A stretch of DNA of 64,000 nt. Source: JACKBC01 sp041391125 (lineage in GTDB: Bacteria > Chloroflexota > Anaerolineae > Caldilineales > Caldilineaceae). The stretch spans positions 53,663-117,662 of the forward strand of contig JAWKON010000021.1 in NCBI GenBank assembly GCA_041391125.1. The letters run 5' to 3'. Below the pieces are notes generated by a model. The model searched no databases. It saw only the letters and a list, made by a program, of their open reading frames with translations, and was not told the origin of the DNA. Each line of letters begins with the position of its first letter. The stretch's first letter is position 1. The translations under genes were made by a program, and so were the position numbers. Shown here one piece after another: positions 7,640 to 17,070 of the stretch.

Positions 7640-8416
7640 TCATTGATTACATACCTCAAAGGCGCTACGCAGGGCGGCCAGGGCGTCGTCTTTGGGGCGG
7701 AATTCGTGGCCCACATAGAGATCGTAGCCGGTTTGGGCAATGGCCTTGCAGATGCCGGCGTAGTTCATTTCTTGTATATCGTCCAGGTCGTTGCGGCCCG
7801 GATTGCCCGCCGTGTGAAAGTGACCAATCCACTTGATGTTGTCGCGGATGGTGCGAATGATGTCGCCTTCCATGATCTGCATGTGGTAAATGTCGTAGAG
7901 CAGCTTGACGCGCGGGCTGTTCACCTTTTCACACACGGCTACGCCCCACGCCGTGTGATCGCACTGGTAGCCGGGGTGGTCCACCTTGGAGTTGAGCAGC
8001 TCGATGTTGAGATTCACCCCTTTTTGCTCGGCATAGGGCGCAATGCGGCGCAGCCCATCTGCCGTGGCGTCGATGGCTTCGAGTTCGCTCATGTGGGGCT
8101 GGTGGTTGCCGCTAAAGCAGATCACGCCCGGAATGCCGTGGTGGGCGGCAATGTCGATGCTGGCGCGCAGCTCGGCCTCAATGCGTTCGTGATTGCTGCG
8201 CTTGTTGAGCCCGTCCGGCAGCGAGGCGTGACCCACCATGCTGGCCACGGCCAGATTATGCTTGTGCGCCGTGGCCACAACGTCGTCGAAATCGGCGCCG
8301 CGCCCCCACAGCTCAATGGCGGCGTAGCCAATTTCCGCCGCCGCCGCCGCCACCGCATCCAGCGAGACGCCGGATGGCTGAAACATGGGATAGCAGATTG
8401 ATTGTTTGATTGGCAT
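7640..8416 (-). CDS. Hydroxypyruvate isomerase-like TIM-barrel protein
   Basis: 258 residues. The start MPIKQSICYPMF and later blocks IELLNSKVDHPGYQCD, VKLLYDIYHMQIMEGD and IGHFHTAGNPGRNDLDD are typical of the Hyi/sugar phosphate isomerase family (AP_endonuc_2 fold). The glutamate and histidine residues that bind the metal are present (IELLN, DIYHMQ, HFHTAGNPGR, GHEF). Hyi interconverts hydroxypyruvate and tartronate semialdehyde; related enzymes epimerise keto-sugars, so the substrate is uncertain. It stands alone between repeats, with no operon partner to narrow its role. Confidence 0.8.
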   Translation of the reverse strand: MPIKQSICYPMFQPSGVSLDAVAAAAAEIGYAAIELWGRGADFDDVVATAHKHNLAVASMVGHASLPDGLNKRSNHERIEAELRASIDIAAHHGIPGVICFSGNHQPHMSELEAIDATADGLRRIAPYAEQKGVNLNIELLNSKVDHPGYQCDHTAWGVAVCEKVNSPRVKLLYDIYHMQIMEGDIIRTIRDNIKWIGHFHTAGNPGRNDLDDIQEMNYAGICKAIAQTGYDLYVGHEFRPKDDALAALRSAFEVCNQ

Positions 8417-8436
8417 GATGTGATTTCCTTTTTTGC

Positions 8437-8515
8437 TGACAGGGTGACCGGGTGACACGGTGACTTCGACAGGCTCTGTCACCGTGTCACCCGGTCACCC
8501 TGTCACCTTGTCATT
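8437..8515. repeat. Palindromic dispersed repeat, GGTGACACGGTGAC family
   Basis: Inverted arms of about 30 bp (GACAGGGTGACCGGGTGAC ... GTCACCCGGTCACCCTGTC) flank the loop core TTCGACAGGCTC. Related copies lie at 42843-42920 and 60281-60335. The loop core GAGCCTGTCGAAG also appears near 33705. Confidence 0.75.
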
Positions 8516-9344
8516 GATTTCCCCCGACCACATGGACAAACCCCGGCCCGCCCAAATAGAGCCCACCATCCACATTGACGCAAAGTCCGTCGGCATAAAC
8601 ATGGGCCGCAGTGATCTGGTGCGGCTGCTGGCGCGTCATGTAGGGAATAGGCGTGTGGCCGTGGATGATCTGGGTGGCCAGTCGGTTTTGGCGGCCATGT
8701 TCGGTGTAGATGCGCAGGAAAATTTGGGCGCGTTCAATGTTATTGATGGCGCCATCGGCAAAGAGCTGGCCGTTGATAAAGGCCATCCGCTCTGTAAACG
8801 CCACCAGCAGTTGGTCCCAATCAGCTGGATTGCTGCTCTGTAAAATCTCACCGATGTGCTGGTTGACTTCCTCGATGGTGCGGCCATAGCCAATATAAAA
8901 GAGCGCATCGGCGTGCATGAGCAGCCGATCTGCCACCTGCACCATAGCGGGCAGATTGGACAGCCACTCTACATGGGCAGGCGTCAGCCGCTCCAGATCG
9001 CTGACCTGGCCGCCGTTGTAGTGCCAATCGCCCCAAAAGCTGCCGCCTGGCCCTTCGGTTTCTTGCAAGCCGAAGCGGTGGGCAGCTAAAAGCAGCGGCT
9101 CATGGTTGCCCATTAGCGCGGTGACCTGACCGCCAGCCGCGGCTGCTTCGTGCTGCAAGCGCATGACCAGGTCAACGCACTCAATGCCCTGGGGACCGCG
9201 GTCGCAAAAGTCGCCCATAAAGCAGAGCGTAGCGTCGCCCGCCGCCCAATGCAAATCCGCATCGATGAGAGTGGCTGCCTGCAGCAGATGCGCCACCCGC
9301 GCATATTGGCCGTGAAGATCTCCAATTACATAAAAAGGCTGCAC
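8511..9344 (-). CDS. Calcineurin-like metallophosphoesterase
   Basis: 277 residues with the complete set of metallophosphoesterase motifs: GDLHGQ near residue 8, MGDFCDRG near 44, GNHE near 79, then later His in IIHGHTPIP. This resembles PrpE/ApaH-like and serine/threonine phosphatase-type enzymes with two metal ions. The substrate is unknown. The N-terminal MQPFYVIGDLHGQ argues for the start at 9344. It ends inside the edge of the palindromic repeat. Confidence 0.85.
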   Translation of the reverse strand: MQPFYVIGDLHGQYARVAHLLQAATLIDADLHWAAGDATLCFMGDFCDRGPQGIECVDLVMRLQHEAAAAGGQVTALMGNHEPLLLAAHRFGLQETEGPGGSFWGDWHYNGGQVSDLERLTPAHVEWLSNLPAMVQVADRLLMHADALFYIGYGRTIEEVNQHIGEILQSSNPADWDQLLVAFTERMAFINGQLFADGAINNIERAQIFLRIYTEHGRQNRLATQIIHGHTPIPYMTRQQPHQITAAHVYADGLCVNVDGGLYLGGPGFVHVVGGNQ

Positions 9345-9364
9345 GAAATTTTACTCTCTGTTTT

Positions 9365-9570
9365 GTGATGGGAGGAGTAGGGATTAGGCAGTAAGGAGTA
9401 AATGCGCCCACGCGCAATGCCTCATCCCTACTCCCAACTTAATGTCATTAAGTTAACAGTCATCAGTGTTCAGTTTTCAGTAGTCAACCTCGAAGCATAC
9501 ACTGAAAACTGAATACTGATAACTGGTTACTTTGGCATGAAAATTGCTTAACTTAATGACATTGACTCCC
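9365..9570. repeat. Two dispersed palindromes between genes
   Basis: 9365-9440 holds an inverted pair GGAGTAGGGATTAGG ... CATCCCTACTCCC. 9437-9568 holds AATGTCATTAAGTTAA ... TTAACTTAATGACATT around CAGTGTTCAGTTTTCAG and CTGAAAACTGAATACTGA, the same family as 2589-2710. No gene lies here. Confidence 0.7.
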
Positions 9571-9575
9571 ACTCC

Positions 9576-10730
9576 CTAAATCGCAAGCCGTATCGGAGCC
9601 GTCATGGCCTGTTCCAGGTCGGCGATGAGGTCGTCAATGTGCTCCAGGCCGACCGAGACGCGCAGCAGGTTGTCCGGCGTTTTGGTGTTGGGGCCTTCGA
9701 TGGTGGCGCGGTGTTCGATTAGGCTTTCGACGCCGCCCAGGCTGGTGGCTTGCGTAAAAATTTTGGTGCGCCCGGCCAGCGCCTGCGCATTCTGTTTGCC
9801 GGTGTGCAATTCATCTGGGCAGAGTTGGAACGACAACATGCCGCCAAAGTCGCTCATCTGCCGTTTGGCAATGGCGTGGCCCGGATGATCCTCCAGCCCC
9901 GGATAGTGGACCTGGCACACTTTGGGGTGCTGCTGTAAGTAGTGGGCCAGCTTCATGGCGTTGGCGCAGTGGCCCCTCATGCGATAGGGCAGCGTGCGGA
10001 TGCCGCGCAAGAGCAGCCAGCAATCGAACGGTGAAGGGACGGCGCCGCCCGCTTTTTGAATGGTCTGCACGCGGTGAAAAAAGTCATCATGCTCGCGCGC
10101 AATCACGGCGCCGCCCAGCAGATCGCTGTGGCCGCCCAGATATTTGGTGGTGGCGTGGACGGCCAGGTCGGCGCCCAGTTCTAGCGTGCGCTGCAAAATA
10201 GGGGTGGGCCAGGTGGCGTCGCACGCACAAATGGCGCCGGCGGCGTGGGCAATCTCGGCCACCGCCGCCACATCGGTGATCTTGAGCAGCGGATTGGAGG
10301 GTGTCTCGATCCAGATCAGTTTGGTGGATGGGCGCATGGCGGCGCGCACCGCCTCCAGATCGGTCATATCCACCTGTGTATAGGCCAGCCCCCACGGCGC
10401 AAAAAGCTCATCGACCATTTTGCGCGTGCCAAAATAGATGTCGTCGGGCATGAGGGCGTGGTCGCCTGGGCGCAGCGCTTGGAAAACGCTCATAATAGCC
10501 GCCATGCCGGAAGCAAAGGCCGCTGCGCACTTGCCCCCCTCCAGCGCGCAGAGCGTATTTTCCAGCGCTTGCCGCGTGGGGTTTTCCGAGCGAATGTAGG
10601 TATAGCCGTGCGGATAGGTGCCGTCGGCGCTGCGCTGAAAGGTGGTGGACAGGTGCAGCGGCGGCATTACCGCACCGGTGGTCGGGTCAATCTGCGCGCC
10701 AGCGTGGATGGCAATGGTTTCAATATTCAT
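9576..10730 (-). CDS. Cys/Met metabolism PLP-dependent enzyme (cystathionine gamma-synthase/lyase type)
   Basis: 384 residues, full length. Hallmarks include YSR/YIR-type YIRSENPTRQALE, ALEGGKCAAAFASGMAAI, the phosphate-binding DDIYFGTRK, WIETPSNPLL, and the PLP lysine in HATTKYLGGHSD. It ends with SLGGVESLIEHRA and RVSVGLEHIDDLIADL, as in MetB/MetC/CGL. These enzymes cleave or join cystathionine or homocysteine; sequence alone does not separate synthase from lyase. GTG/ATG choice: ATG 10730 gives the standard MNIETIAIHAG start. No other sulfur gene is adjacent. Confidence 0.9.
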   Translation of the reverse strand: MNIETIAIHAGAQIDPTTGAVMPPLHLSTTFQRSADGTYPHGYTYIRSENPTRQALENTLCALEGGKCAAAFASGMAAIMSVFQALRPGDHALMPDDIYFGTRKMVDELFAPWGLAYTQVDMTDLEAVRAAMRPSTKLIWIETPSNPLLKITDVAAVAEIAHAAGAICACDATWPTPILQRTLELGADLAVHATTKYLGGHSDLLGGAVIAREHDDFFHRVQTIQKAGGAVPSPFDCWLLLRGIRTLPYRMRGHCANAMKLAHYLQQHPKVCQVHYPGLEDHPGHAIAKRQMSDFGGMLSFQLCPDELHTGKQNAQALAGRTKIFTQATSLGGVESLIEHRATIEGPNTKTPDNLLRVSVGLEHIDDLIADLEQAMTAPIRLAI

Positions 10731-11491
10731 GGGGTTCTGTTTCTTTCGGATCTAACATATTCAACCGTTGCCTAAAATTGTAACTGCCGCCCAATGGCGT
10801 GTCAAAATATTCTGACCAACAAAGCCCAATCCCGCACTGATCCCTCATCCTGTCCCATCCCCTCCATTTGGCCAGCTTATAACCTCGCCGCATGAAGCCT
10901 TTCTTCGTGAAACGAGCCCACTGAACTCGCCGAAAGTCTTCGTGTCTCTTTTGGGTGCATTTTGGATCTGGCTTGTCCAGGTTAGGTTTGCTACCTGCGT
11001 AGGCCATTCCCAAAAATAAAACATACCGGATGGCCTACAAGCTAATCCAGAAAAACCGTAAAACTGGGATATTTATTTTCTGGATTAGCCTTAATACACT
11101 TTGCTATGGCCGGGTAACGGCCTGGTAAGGTGGGATGTAAATAAACTGACCATCTGGTCAGTGCATATTCCCTCCTGATGTCCGGTTTGCGCATTGTGAT
11201 TCCTGTTTATAGTAGTAGATGGATGAGTTCCTAATCACAAAACACTAGCCGCTTGTCGGAGAGAATGACAAAAAGCTATTTCGTACGCGGATGAACGCTG
11301 ATTTTCGCCGATTTTTGCCTCAAAATGACCAAAAATCCGCGTCAATCTGCCAAATCCGTGTACAAAATTCTTCTCTCCGACAGCCTGCTAGCAAGTATTT
11401 AACGGATCTATGGGCATCATGAATGTGATTAAGTTATGCATCACGTTATGTTGCATCCCAATTTTGCTTCAAGCAGAACAGGAGGGAACGG
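10731..11491. other. Gene-free stretch with inverted repeats
   Basis: No gene is supported. Two palindromes stand out: GCTAATCCAGAAAA ... TTTTCTGGATTAGC (11039-11090) and GCGGATGAACGCTGATTT ... AAAATCCGCGTCAATCTG (11286-11355). A sister of the second one lies at 50399-50455. A strong ribosome site, AGGAGGGA, precedes the lipoprotein start at 11492. Confidence 0.5.
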
Positions 11492-13018
11492 ATGTTTACC
11501 AAAATTTCCAAGGTGGTGACCATTGTCTCCACCGTCATTGTTATGAGCATGCTGCTCACGAGCTGTGCAATGCCTGGCCCTATGCCGGTCGCGGCGATGC
11601 CGGCTCAGGAAGCGGCGGCTCCGGCGGCGCCCGTTGTGGCGGAAACCAATGAATTGGCGGGCGCGGGGCCAGATTTTGCGCTGGCGCCCACGACGGAGTG
11701 GATGCAGATTCAGAGTGGTGAATATGTGTGGTATGCCTTTAACTACGATTTCGATGCGAGCTATGATCCCATCGAAATTCGGATGTATACCGTGCCGGAG
11801 GATGGCGCCATTCTCACCATTCGCACGGAGGAGCAGGCCCAAAAGTGGCGCGACGACGGCGTCCATGAGCATATCGGTTGCTGCACCGTCCAAAAATTTG
11901 GCGTTGATGAGGAGACCAAGTATGCCGTGTGGGCGGGCAAGCTGGAAAGCTCCGGCAAATACTACATGGTTGTCGAGCACGCCAAGAACTTGACTGAGCC
12001 GGTCGCATATCGCTTCGAGTTTGCCAAGGCCGAAGGCGTCTCTATGCCAGGCGCGCTGTATGCGCCCGTTGCGGCGCCCCAACCGGCCCCCGTGACAGAA
12101 CCGCCGATGGTTGAGGGTGCTCTGATGATTGAGGGCGCTGAGAGTGGTCCGGACTTTGCTATGATGCCTGTGAGTGAATGGGTCGCATTGGAGCAAGGCC
12201 AGTATCACTGGTATGCCTTCGACTATGATTTTGATGCGTCTTTTGAAGCCATTGAGATTCATATGTACACGGAGCCGGAGGATAGCGCCATTCTCACCAT
12301 TCGCACCGAGGAGCAGGCCCAAAAGTGGCGCGATGATGGCATCCATGAGCACACCGGCTGCTGCACCGTCCAAGACCTGGGCAATAAGGACACGGACTAC
12401 GCCGTGTGGGCGGGCAAGTTGGAAAGCTCTGGTCGGTACTACATGGTTGTGGAACACGCCAAGAACATGGCGGAGACAGCGTACTATCGCATTGAGTTCA
12501 CCGCCAAAGAAGGCGTGTCGTTCCCCGCTGGGCTCATTGACCCGCGTGGCGTAACAGCGCCTCCGGCTGCCGAACCGGCCGCGGAAGCCGCGCCTGCCGT
12601 GGCGCCCGAAGCGATGAAGCTGGTCGGCATGAATGGCTCTGGTCCAGATTTTGCGCTGGCGCCCACGGCGGAGTGGGTCGAAATTGGTGAAGGCGTGTTT
12701 CACTGGTACGCTTTCCACTACGATTTCGATGCGAGCTATGGCCCCGTTGAGATTCGCATGTACACGGAGCCGGAGGACGGTGCGGTCCTCACCGTGCGCA
12801 CTGAGGAGCAGGCCCAGAAGTGGCGAGACGACGGCATTCATGAGCACATCGGCTGCTGCACTGTCCAGGACTTGGGCAACAAGGATACGGATTATGCGGT
12901 GTGGGCAGGCAAGCTGGAAAGCTCGGGCAAGTACTACATCGTCGTTGAGCATGCCAAGAATGTAAGTGGACCTGTACACTACATGTTCACCATTGAAGGC
13001 GAAGGCGCCACGTATTAG
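11492..13018 (+). CDS. Three-repeat lipoprotein with GCC motif in each repeat
   Basis: 508 residues. A signal peptide ends in the lipobox LTSC (Cys 25). Three homologous repeats follow at about residues 58-178, 218-338 and 383-501, joined by Pro/Ala-rich linkers. Each reads GPDFA..P..EW, then WYAFxYDFDAS, IRMYTEPEDGA, RTEEQAQKWRDDG, HEHIGCCTVQ, YAVWAGKLESSG and VVEHAKN. The repeats are about 75-85% alike, so they arose by duplication. Each has a vicinal Cys pair, which could form a disulfide. The fold looks like a beta-sandwich of the bacterial pre-peptidase C-terminal type, an inference from the WYAFxYDFD and YxxVVEHA spacing. Likely displayed on the outer cell face; no enzyme motif is seen. 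Confidence 0.75.
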   Translation: MFTKISKVVTIVSTVIVMSMLLTSCAMPGPMPVAAMPAQEAAAPAAPVVAETNELAGAGPDFALAPTTEWMQIQSGEYVWYAFNYDFDASYDPIEIRMYTVPEDGAILTIRTEEQAQKWRDDGVHEHIGCCTVQKFGVDEETKYAVWAGKLESSGKYYMVVEHAKNLTEPVAYRFEFAKAEGVSMPGALYAPVAAPQPAPVTEPPMVEGALMIEGAESGPDFAMMPVSEWVALEQGQYHWYAFDYDFDASFEAIEIHMYTEPEDSAILTIRTEEQAQKWRDDGIHEHTGCCTVQDLGNKDTDYAVWAGKLESSGRYYMVVEHAKNMAETAYYRIEFTAKEGVSFPAGLIDPRGVTAPPAAEPAAEAAPAVAPEAMKLVGMNGSGPDFALAPTAEWVEIGEGVFHWYAFHYDFDASYGPVEIRMYTEPEDGAVLTVRTEEQAQKWRDDGIHEHIGCCTVQDLGNKDTDYAVWAGKLESSGKYYIVVEHAKNVSGPVHYMFTIEGEGATY

Positions 13019-13042
13019 CACATGACGGCGCAAATGAACCCA

Positions 13043-13166
13043 TAGTGGGACAGTGATTCAGTGGATAATAACTGACCCACTGTCCTACTGTCTCACTGGT
13101 AACATTGGCCGGTTCGAGAAAATGCAATCCCTATTTGGAGAGCTATTTTCTCGGACCGGCCTTTTT
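13043..13166 (+). terminator. Hairpins ending the lipoprotein transcript
   Basis: A first inverted repeat GTGGGACAGTGA ... CCACTGTCCTAC lies at 13043-13090. A second, terminator-like one at 13107-13166 has GGCCGGTTCGAGAAAAT and ATTTTCTCGGACCGGCC followed by TTTTTA. Confidence 0.7.
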
Positions 13167-13376
13167 AGTTAAGGCAAAATACTCTCCGATCGGCCAGGAG
13201 CGAATTCCCCTGATCGGCCAGTGCGCGCAGCCGGTGAATGTGCTATTGTTATAGCTAGAAGGAACCGGAAAGTTGCTGAACATCGTCCCCGTTAGGAGTT
13301 TCGACGTTCGGGGGTGTTCAGCAGATGATGTGGCGAGCGCAGAAACCCGCAAGGATTCGCTCGAAAGGAGAATATT

Positions 13377-13700
13377 ATGTACTGGCTGACAGGGGTTTTA
13401 GGATTAGCGTTAGCGGTTGCGCCGTTCCTGCTGGGCTATAGCGACCATCAGATGGCCATGTGGACAGGCATCGTCCTGGGCGTGGTCGTATTGGTGGCCT
13501 CTATTTTCGAAGCGCTGGACGACAGCAAAGCCAAGTGGGAGTGGTGGGTGGCTGGCGTGGCGGGGTTGATCGCCGTGATTGCGCCCTTTGTGTTTGGCTT
13601 TAGCGCATTGGCCACCGCATTGTGGACGATGATGATTTTGGGCGTTGTGGTTTTGGTGGTGGCTGGGTACGAGGTCTTTTTTGTGCAGCAGCCCACCTGA
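13377..13700 (+). CDS. SPW-repeat membrane protein
   Basis: 107 residues with four membrane helices arranged as two similar halves: LTGVLGLALAVAPFLLGYS...WTGIVLGVVVLVASIFEAL and VAGVAGLIAVIAPFVFGFS...WTMMILGVVVLVVAGYE. This is the SPW-repeat pattern (PFxxGxS, W, two helices each). Role unknown. A strong AAAGGAG site precedes ATG 13377. The leader 13167-13376 has the pairs GCTGAACAT/GTGTTCAGC (13273-13323) and GCGAGCGCAG/TTCGCTCG (13334-13368), and may be a structured 5' region. Confidence 0.85.
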   Translation: MYWLTGVLGLALAVAPFLLGYSDHQMAMWTGIVLGVVVLVASIFEALDDSKAKWEWWVAGVAGLIAVIAPFVFGFSALATALWTMMILGVVVLVVAGYEVFFVQQPT

Positions 13701-13723
13701 AGTTGAGTGTATAATTGATGTGT

Positions 13724-13789
13724 GCATATCTGCCAATTAAATCCAGCCTGTACGCAGAGCGACAGCCTGGATTTAATTGGCAGATATGC
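13724..13789. terminator. Long perfect hairpin between convergent genes
   Basis: A 23-bp perfect stem, GCATATCTGCCAATTAAATC and its complement, lies at 13724-13746 and 13767-13789 with a 20-nt loop. It lies between the SPW gene (+) and the YcaQ-like gene (-). It is long for a terminator and could instead be a relic of a small mobile palindrome. Confidence 0.6.
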
Positions 13790-13790
13790 C

Positions 13791-15008
13791 CTAAAACTCA
13801 CCCCGCCAGGATTGTGGGATATTTTGCCCATAAACCACTTCCTCCGCCCCTAGAAAACTAGCCAGGTTGCGCAGAGTCTGTCCCAGTTCACGGCCCGCCT
13901 TTTTGGTCATGGGCGCGCCCTCCTCGGCGTAGATATTATCCACAAAATAACGCCCTTCTTTGCGCTCCATGCGCGAATCGACGCGGCCGATGAGCCGGTC
14001 GCCGTGCAGAATGGGCAACACGTAATAGCCGAATTGACGCTTGGCCTTGGGCACGTAAATCTCAATGCGGTAGTAAAAATCAAAAAGCTGCTCGGTACGC
14101 ACCCGGTCGCAAATCAAGTTGTCGAATGGCGAAAGCAGCACCGTGCGCCCCCGCCAGGCGCCCGCTTCAATCTGATCCAGCAGCGACAGTTGATCGGTGT
14201 GGATGTACCAGGTATCTTTCCACGGCTGACCTTTTTCCACCACCTGCAGCGGCTCCACCTTGCCCTCTTTGATCAGCCGCTTGAGCACCTGCTCCAAGTG
14301 GGGATATTTGCTGCGGATAAAGTGTTGCCGAATGTGGCGCGCCGAACCGGCGCCCAGGCTGCGCAGCGCATGTTGGGCCGCCGCATAGGTCAACGCTTCC
14401 GGCTCCATCTCGTGACGTGGTGTCCAGTGCGGAAGCCATTCCTCGGCCAGATGCCACAGCTTTTTGTTGCCGTTGCGCCCCGCCACGGCCAGCTCGCCGC
14501 TGAGCCAGAGAAACATGAGCACCATGCCCACATTGCGGTTGCTGTTCCAGCCCGATGATTGCCACGCCCGCTCGATCAGATCGTCAAAATCCGACGTGCT
14601 TTGCGCTCCGGCAGTGCGCAGCCGTTCGTAAATGTGGTCGCGCTGGGCGCCATTGGCTTCGATCCACGCCTGATCCTGTGGATATTTCTCGATGTAGCGC
14701 GCCATTTGGTGGCGAAAGATGGGGTAATCTTCCGTAAGCACAATGGAGGCGCAGTGGGCCCAATATTCAAAGAGCGACTTGTCTTGCCACAACAGTTGCT
14801 CCAGTACCGCCGGGTCAAATTTGCCCAGCCGGCTCCAGAGTACGAGGAGTTCGGTGCGCTCTACGGCGCGGATGGGGTCGATCTGCACGCAGCGCAGATC
14901 GCGGAAGAGTTCCAACATGCCTTCCACATTGGGCTTGGGTCGGGGGCCGGTCAACCGTTGGGCCGAGACGGCCAGACGGCGGGCAGTTTGGGGTGAGATG
15001 GTGCGCAT
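13791..15008 (-). CDS. YcaQ-like winged-helix DNA glycosylase family protein
   Basis: 405 residues from ATG 15008 (MRTISPQTARRLAVSAQRL). Hallmarks of the YcaQ/COG3214 family are IQIDPI in LRCVQIDPIRAVERTELLVLWSRLG, LLWQDKSLFEYWAHCASI, and a Gln-containing tail with GRVDSRMERKEGRYFVDNIYAEEG. The family contains crosslink-unhooking DNA glycosylases built from winged helices (YcaQ, AlkZ). This assignment is from family knowledge; the exact substrate is not shown. It may be co-transcribed with the APH-type kinase just upstream (4 bp gap). Confidence 0.85.
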   Translation of the reverse strand: MRTISPQTARRLAVSAQRLTGPRPKPNVEGMLELFRDLRCVQIDPIRAVERTELLVLWSRLGKFDPAVLEQLLWQDKSLFEYWAHCASIVLTEDYPIFRHQMARYIEKYPQDQAWIEANGAQRDHIYERLRTAGAQSTSDFDDLIERAWQSSGWNSNRNVGMVLMFLWLSGELAVAGRNGNKKLWHLAEEWLPHWTPRHEMEPEALTYAAAQHALRSLGAGSARHIRQHFIRSKYPHLEQVLKRLIKEGKVEPLQVVEKGQPWKDTWYIHTDQLSLLDQIEAGAWRGRTVLLSPFDNLICDRVRTEQLFDFYYRIEIYVPKAKRQFGYYVLPILHGDRLIGRVDSRMERKEGRYFVDNIYAEEGAPMTKKAGRELGQTLRNLASFLGAEEVVYGQNIPQSWRGEF

Positions 15009-15012
15009 AAGG

Positions 15013-15994
15013 TCATTTCCACTTTTGTAAAAAGGCGGCCAATCGATCACACATTGGCTCAATATGTTTTAGCGGCTGCGATGAATTGTACGCCACGTAA
15101 TTGATAAACATCAGCGTGCGTCCGGCGATCAGCGTTTCCAATTCGTAGAGCGATGGGGCCGGCCAGGGCCGAACGGAATGATAGCCCTCTTCAAAAGCCG
15201 CCGCCAATGCTGCATAATCAGCGTGAGTGCGCCCGTAATAGAGCGTTATGGCCACGTCCTGCAGCGGCGACCCAATCATCAGGTCTTCAAAATCGAGCAG
15301 GTAGAGCGTTCCGCGATGGACGCACGTTCCACATGTAAGTCACCGTGGATAACATGTTGGGCAGCCGTATGGGTGCTAATGCGGGCTAACAGGGATTCAA
15401 CGTGCGCCAGCGTTTCCTCAATAATGGCCATGCGCTCCGGCGGGAAGAATTGACGGTTTTGTCTTCATAAATCACCACCGGCTCATGCGGGTAATAGAAG
15501 GCCTTGTCCCAGCGCATGGCTTGGAAATCGGCTGGCGGCTGAAATGAGGCTGCATGTTGATGAAGTTTGGCCGCTATTGCACCCAATTTGGCGTAATTCT
15601 CCACCGTAATTTGTTCATCAAGCGGCCTGCCTGGTATCCATTCAAACAGGATGCAGCGACGCGGTTCCGGCACACCTGCGGCCTCGGCGATGGTAATCGG
15701 GTTTCCATTGCGATTAGCGATTGGGATGGGGACGTGCAGATCGGTATCACGCCGCAATGCGGTCAGCCACGTTACCTCGGCCAAATTGTCGGCGAGCGAG
15801 TGTTCACCGGGCGTGCCAATGCGCAGTGCATACCTGGCGCCAGCGGCGGTATCGATGCGGAAGAGACAATTGGTGTGTACGGCGATTAGGCGGATACCGC
15901 GCACGTCCAGATCATACTGTTGCAGCGCGTTGGCTGCCAACTTCCGTAATCGGCGCGCCTGACCGCGCTCTGTTAATTCGTGAAATGGCTGCAT
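15013..15994 (-). pseudogene. APH-family phosphotransferase, frameshifted
   Basis: From ATG 15994 (MQPFHELTERGQARRL) about 180 residues run in one frame with NCLFRIDTAAGARYALRI, LFEWIPGRPLDEQI and KLGAIAAKLHQHA. Frame changes follow near 15410-15450 and 15310-15340. In between lies VIHGDLHV, the catalytic HGDxH loop, and after it YLLDFEDLMIGSPLQDVA, the DFE metal site. The last 88 residues end at 15013. This is the aminoglycoside/homoserine kinase fold; the substrate is unknown. Because all catalytic blocks are kept, consensus error is as likely as true decay. Confidence 0.75.
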
Positions 15995-16022
15995 GACAAA
16001 TCTCCCGCGCCGAGCAAAATCG

Positions 16023-16847
16023 CTATTGCACCTTATAGAATAACGCCGCGTTAGCGCCAAAAAGCCCATCATACTCATCGGCGCTTAAGGTGGGCATGTC
16101 CTGCTGCATGATCATAAACGCATCTTCATAGGCGCCGCCCAGCAGCTCCACCGGCCAGTTGGAACCCCACATCATGCGCGCCGCGCCAAAGTGCTCGAAA
16201 AGCAGATTCGCTACCGGCTGCATCAAGGGCGCGGCCGGTTCGGGATAGGTGTAGAGCAGCGCCGATGAATATTTGATGTGGATGTTGGGATACTTGGCCA
16301 GCGGAATCAGCGCGGCCGCCCAGGCGTCAAGCTGCCGTTCGCGGATGGGCGGGTTGGCGCAGTGATCCAGGATCATGCGCAGATGGGGGTGCGCAGCGGC
16401 AATTTTGGCCACGGCGGGAAAGGCGGAATAGCCCACCAGTAGTTCCAACACCAGATCGCGGCGGGCCATTTCGGCCAGACCGTTTTGGGCGGCGGCGTTG
16501 TCCATCCACGTATCCGGCGGCCCCACGGGCGAGGTGCGCATGCCCACGAAATAGGGGCTCGCGCCATATTGGTCAAACCAGTTCAGCAGATCGGGCTGCT
16601 CCAGGCGGCAACCCAACACCGCTGCGCCCACATAATCATATTGCCGCGCCACATCCAGCCACCACAAATTCAGATCGTGCGAAACTCCAGCCTCGATGAT
16701 CACGCCTTTGTCCACGCCGCACGCATCAAAGTGGGGCTTTACATCCGGCGGCAAAAAGCTGCGATGCAGCATGGGTTTGTCCTCAATCCACGGATGTTTG
16801 GGGTAGGTGGCCCAATCCCAAAAGTGGAGGTGGGTGTCGATGATCAT
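16023..16847 (-). CDS. Amidohydrolase 2 family (lactonase-like) enzyme
   Basis: 274 residues from ATG 16847 (MIIDTHLHFWDW). The HxH metal motif is DTHLH, the later His in LRMILDHCANPPI and the Asp/Asn region MWGSNWPVELLGG match PF04909 members such as L-fucono-lactonase and L-rhamnono-lactonase-type enzymes. It probably hydrolyses a sugar-acid lactone or a related ring. The enolase-superfamily gene at 57.3 kb may act in a similar pathway, but they are far apart. Confidence 0.8.
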   Translation of the reverse strand: MIIDTHLHFWDWATYPKHPWIEDKPMLHRSFLPPDVKPHFDACGVDKGVIIEAGVSHDLNLWWLDVARQYDYVGAAVLGCRLEQPDLLNWFDQYGASPYFVGMRTSPVGPPDTWMDNAAAQNGLAEMARRDLVLELLVGYSAFPAVAKIAAAHPHLRMILDHCANPPIRERQLDAWAAALIPLAKYPNIHIKYSSALLYTYPEPAAPLMQPVANLLFEHFGAARMMWGSNWPVELLGGAYEDAFMIMQQDMPTLSADEYDGLFGANAALFYKVQ

Positions 16848-16999
16848 GCGGCTTGTTCCTTTCTGCGTATCGTGGCTTACGTGGCTTGATTGATAATCCG
16901 ATTCTATGGGGCTTCTCCTATGACTATACAACATTCCACACAGTAAGTAAATTGAGACGACAGTACAATGAGAATGAATGTTCTTGGTTTATAAACTTG

Positions 17000-17029
17000 T
17001 TGACATACAGGCCATCTGCATGATACACT
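17000..17029 (+). promoter_or_regulatory. Sigma70-type promoter of the antitoxin-toxin pair
   Basis: TTGACA at 17000-17005 and TACACT at 17024-17029, 18 nt apart, about 40 bp ahead of the antitoxin start. Confidence 0.5.
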
Positions 17030-17070
17030 TTAGAAACGGATTAGAATTACTTCTGAATTCTTGGAGATGC

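Noticed and set aside
10720..11013. Minus-strand 97-codon frame upstream of the Cys/Met enzyme
   Set aside because: Composition is unlike protein, no ribosome site, and the stretch lies in repeat-rich intergenic DNA.
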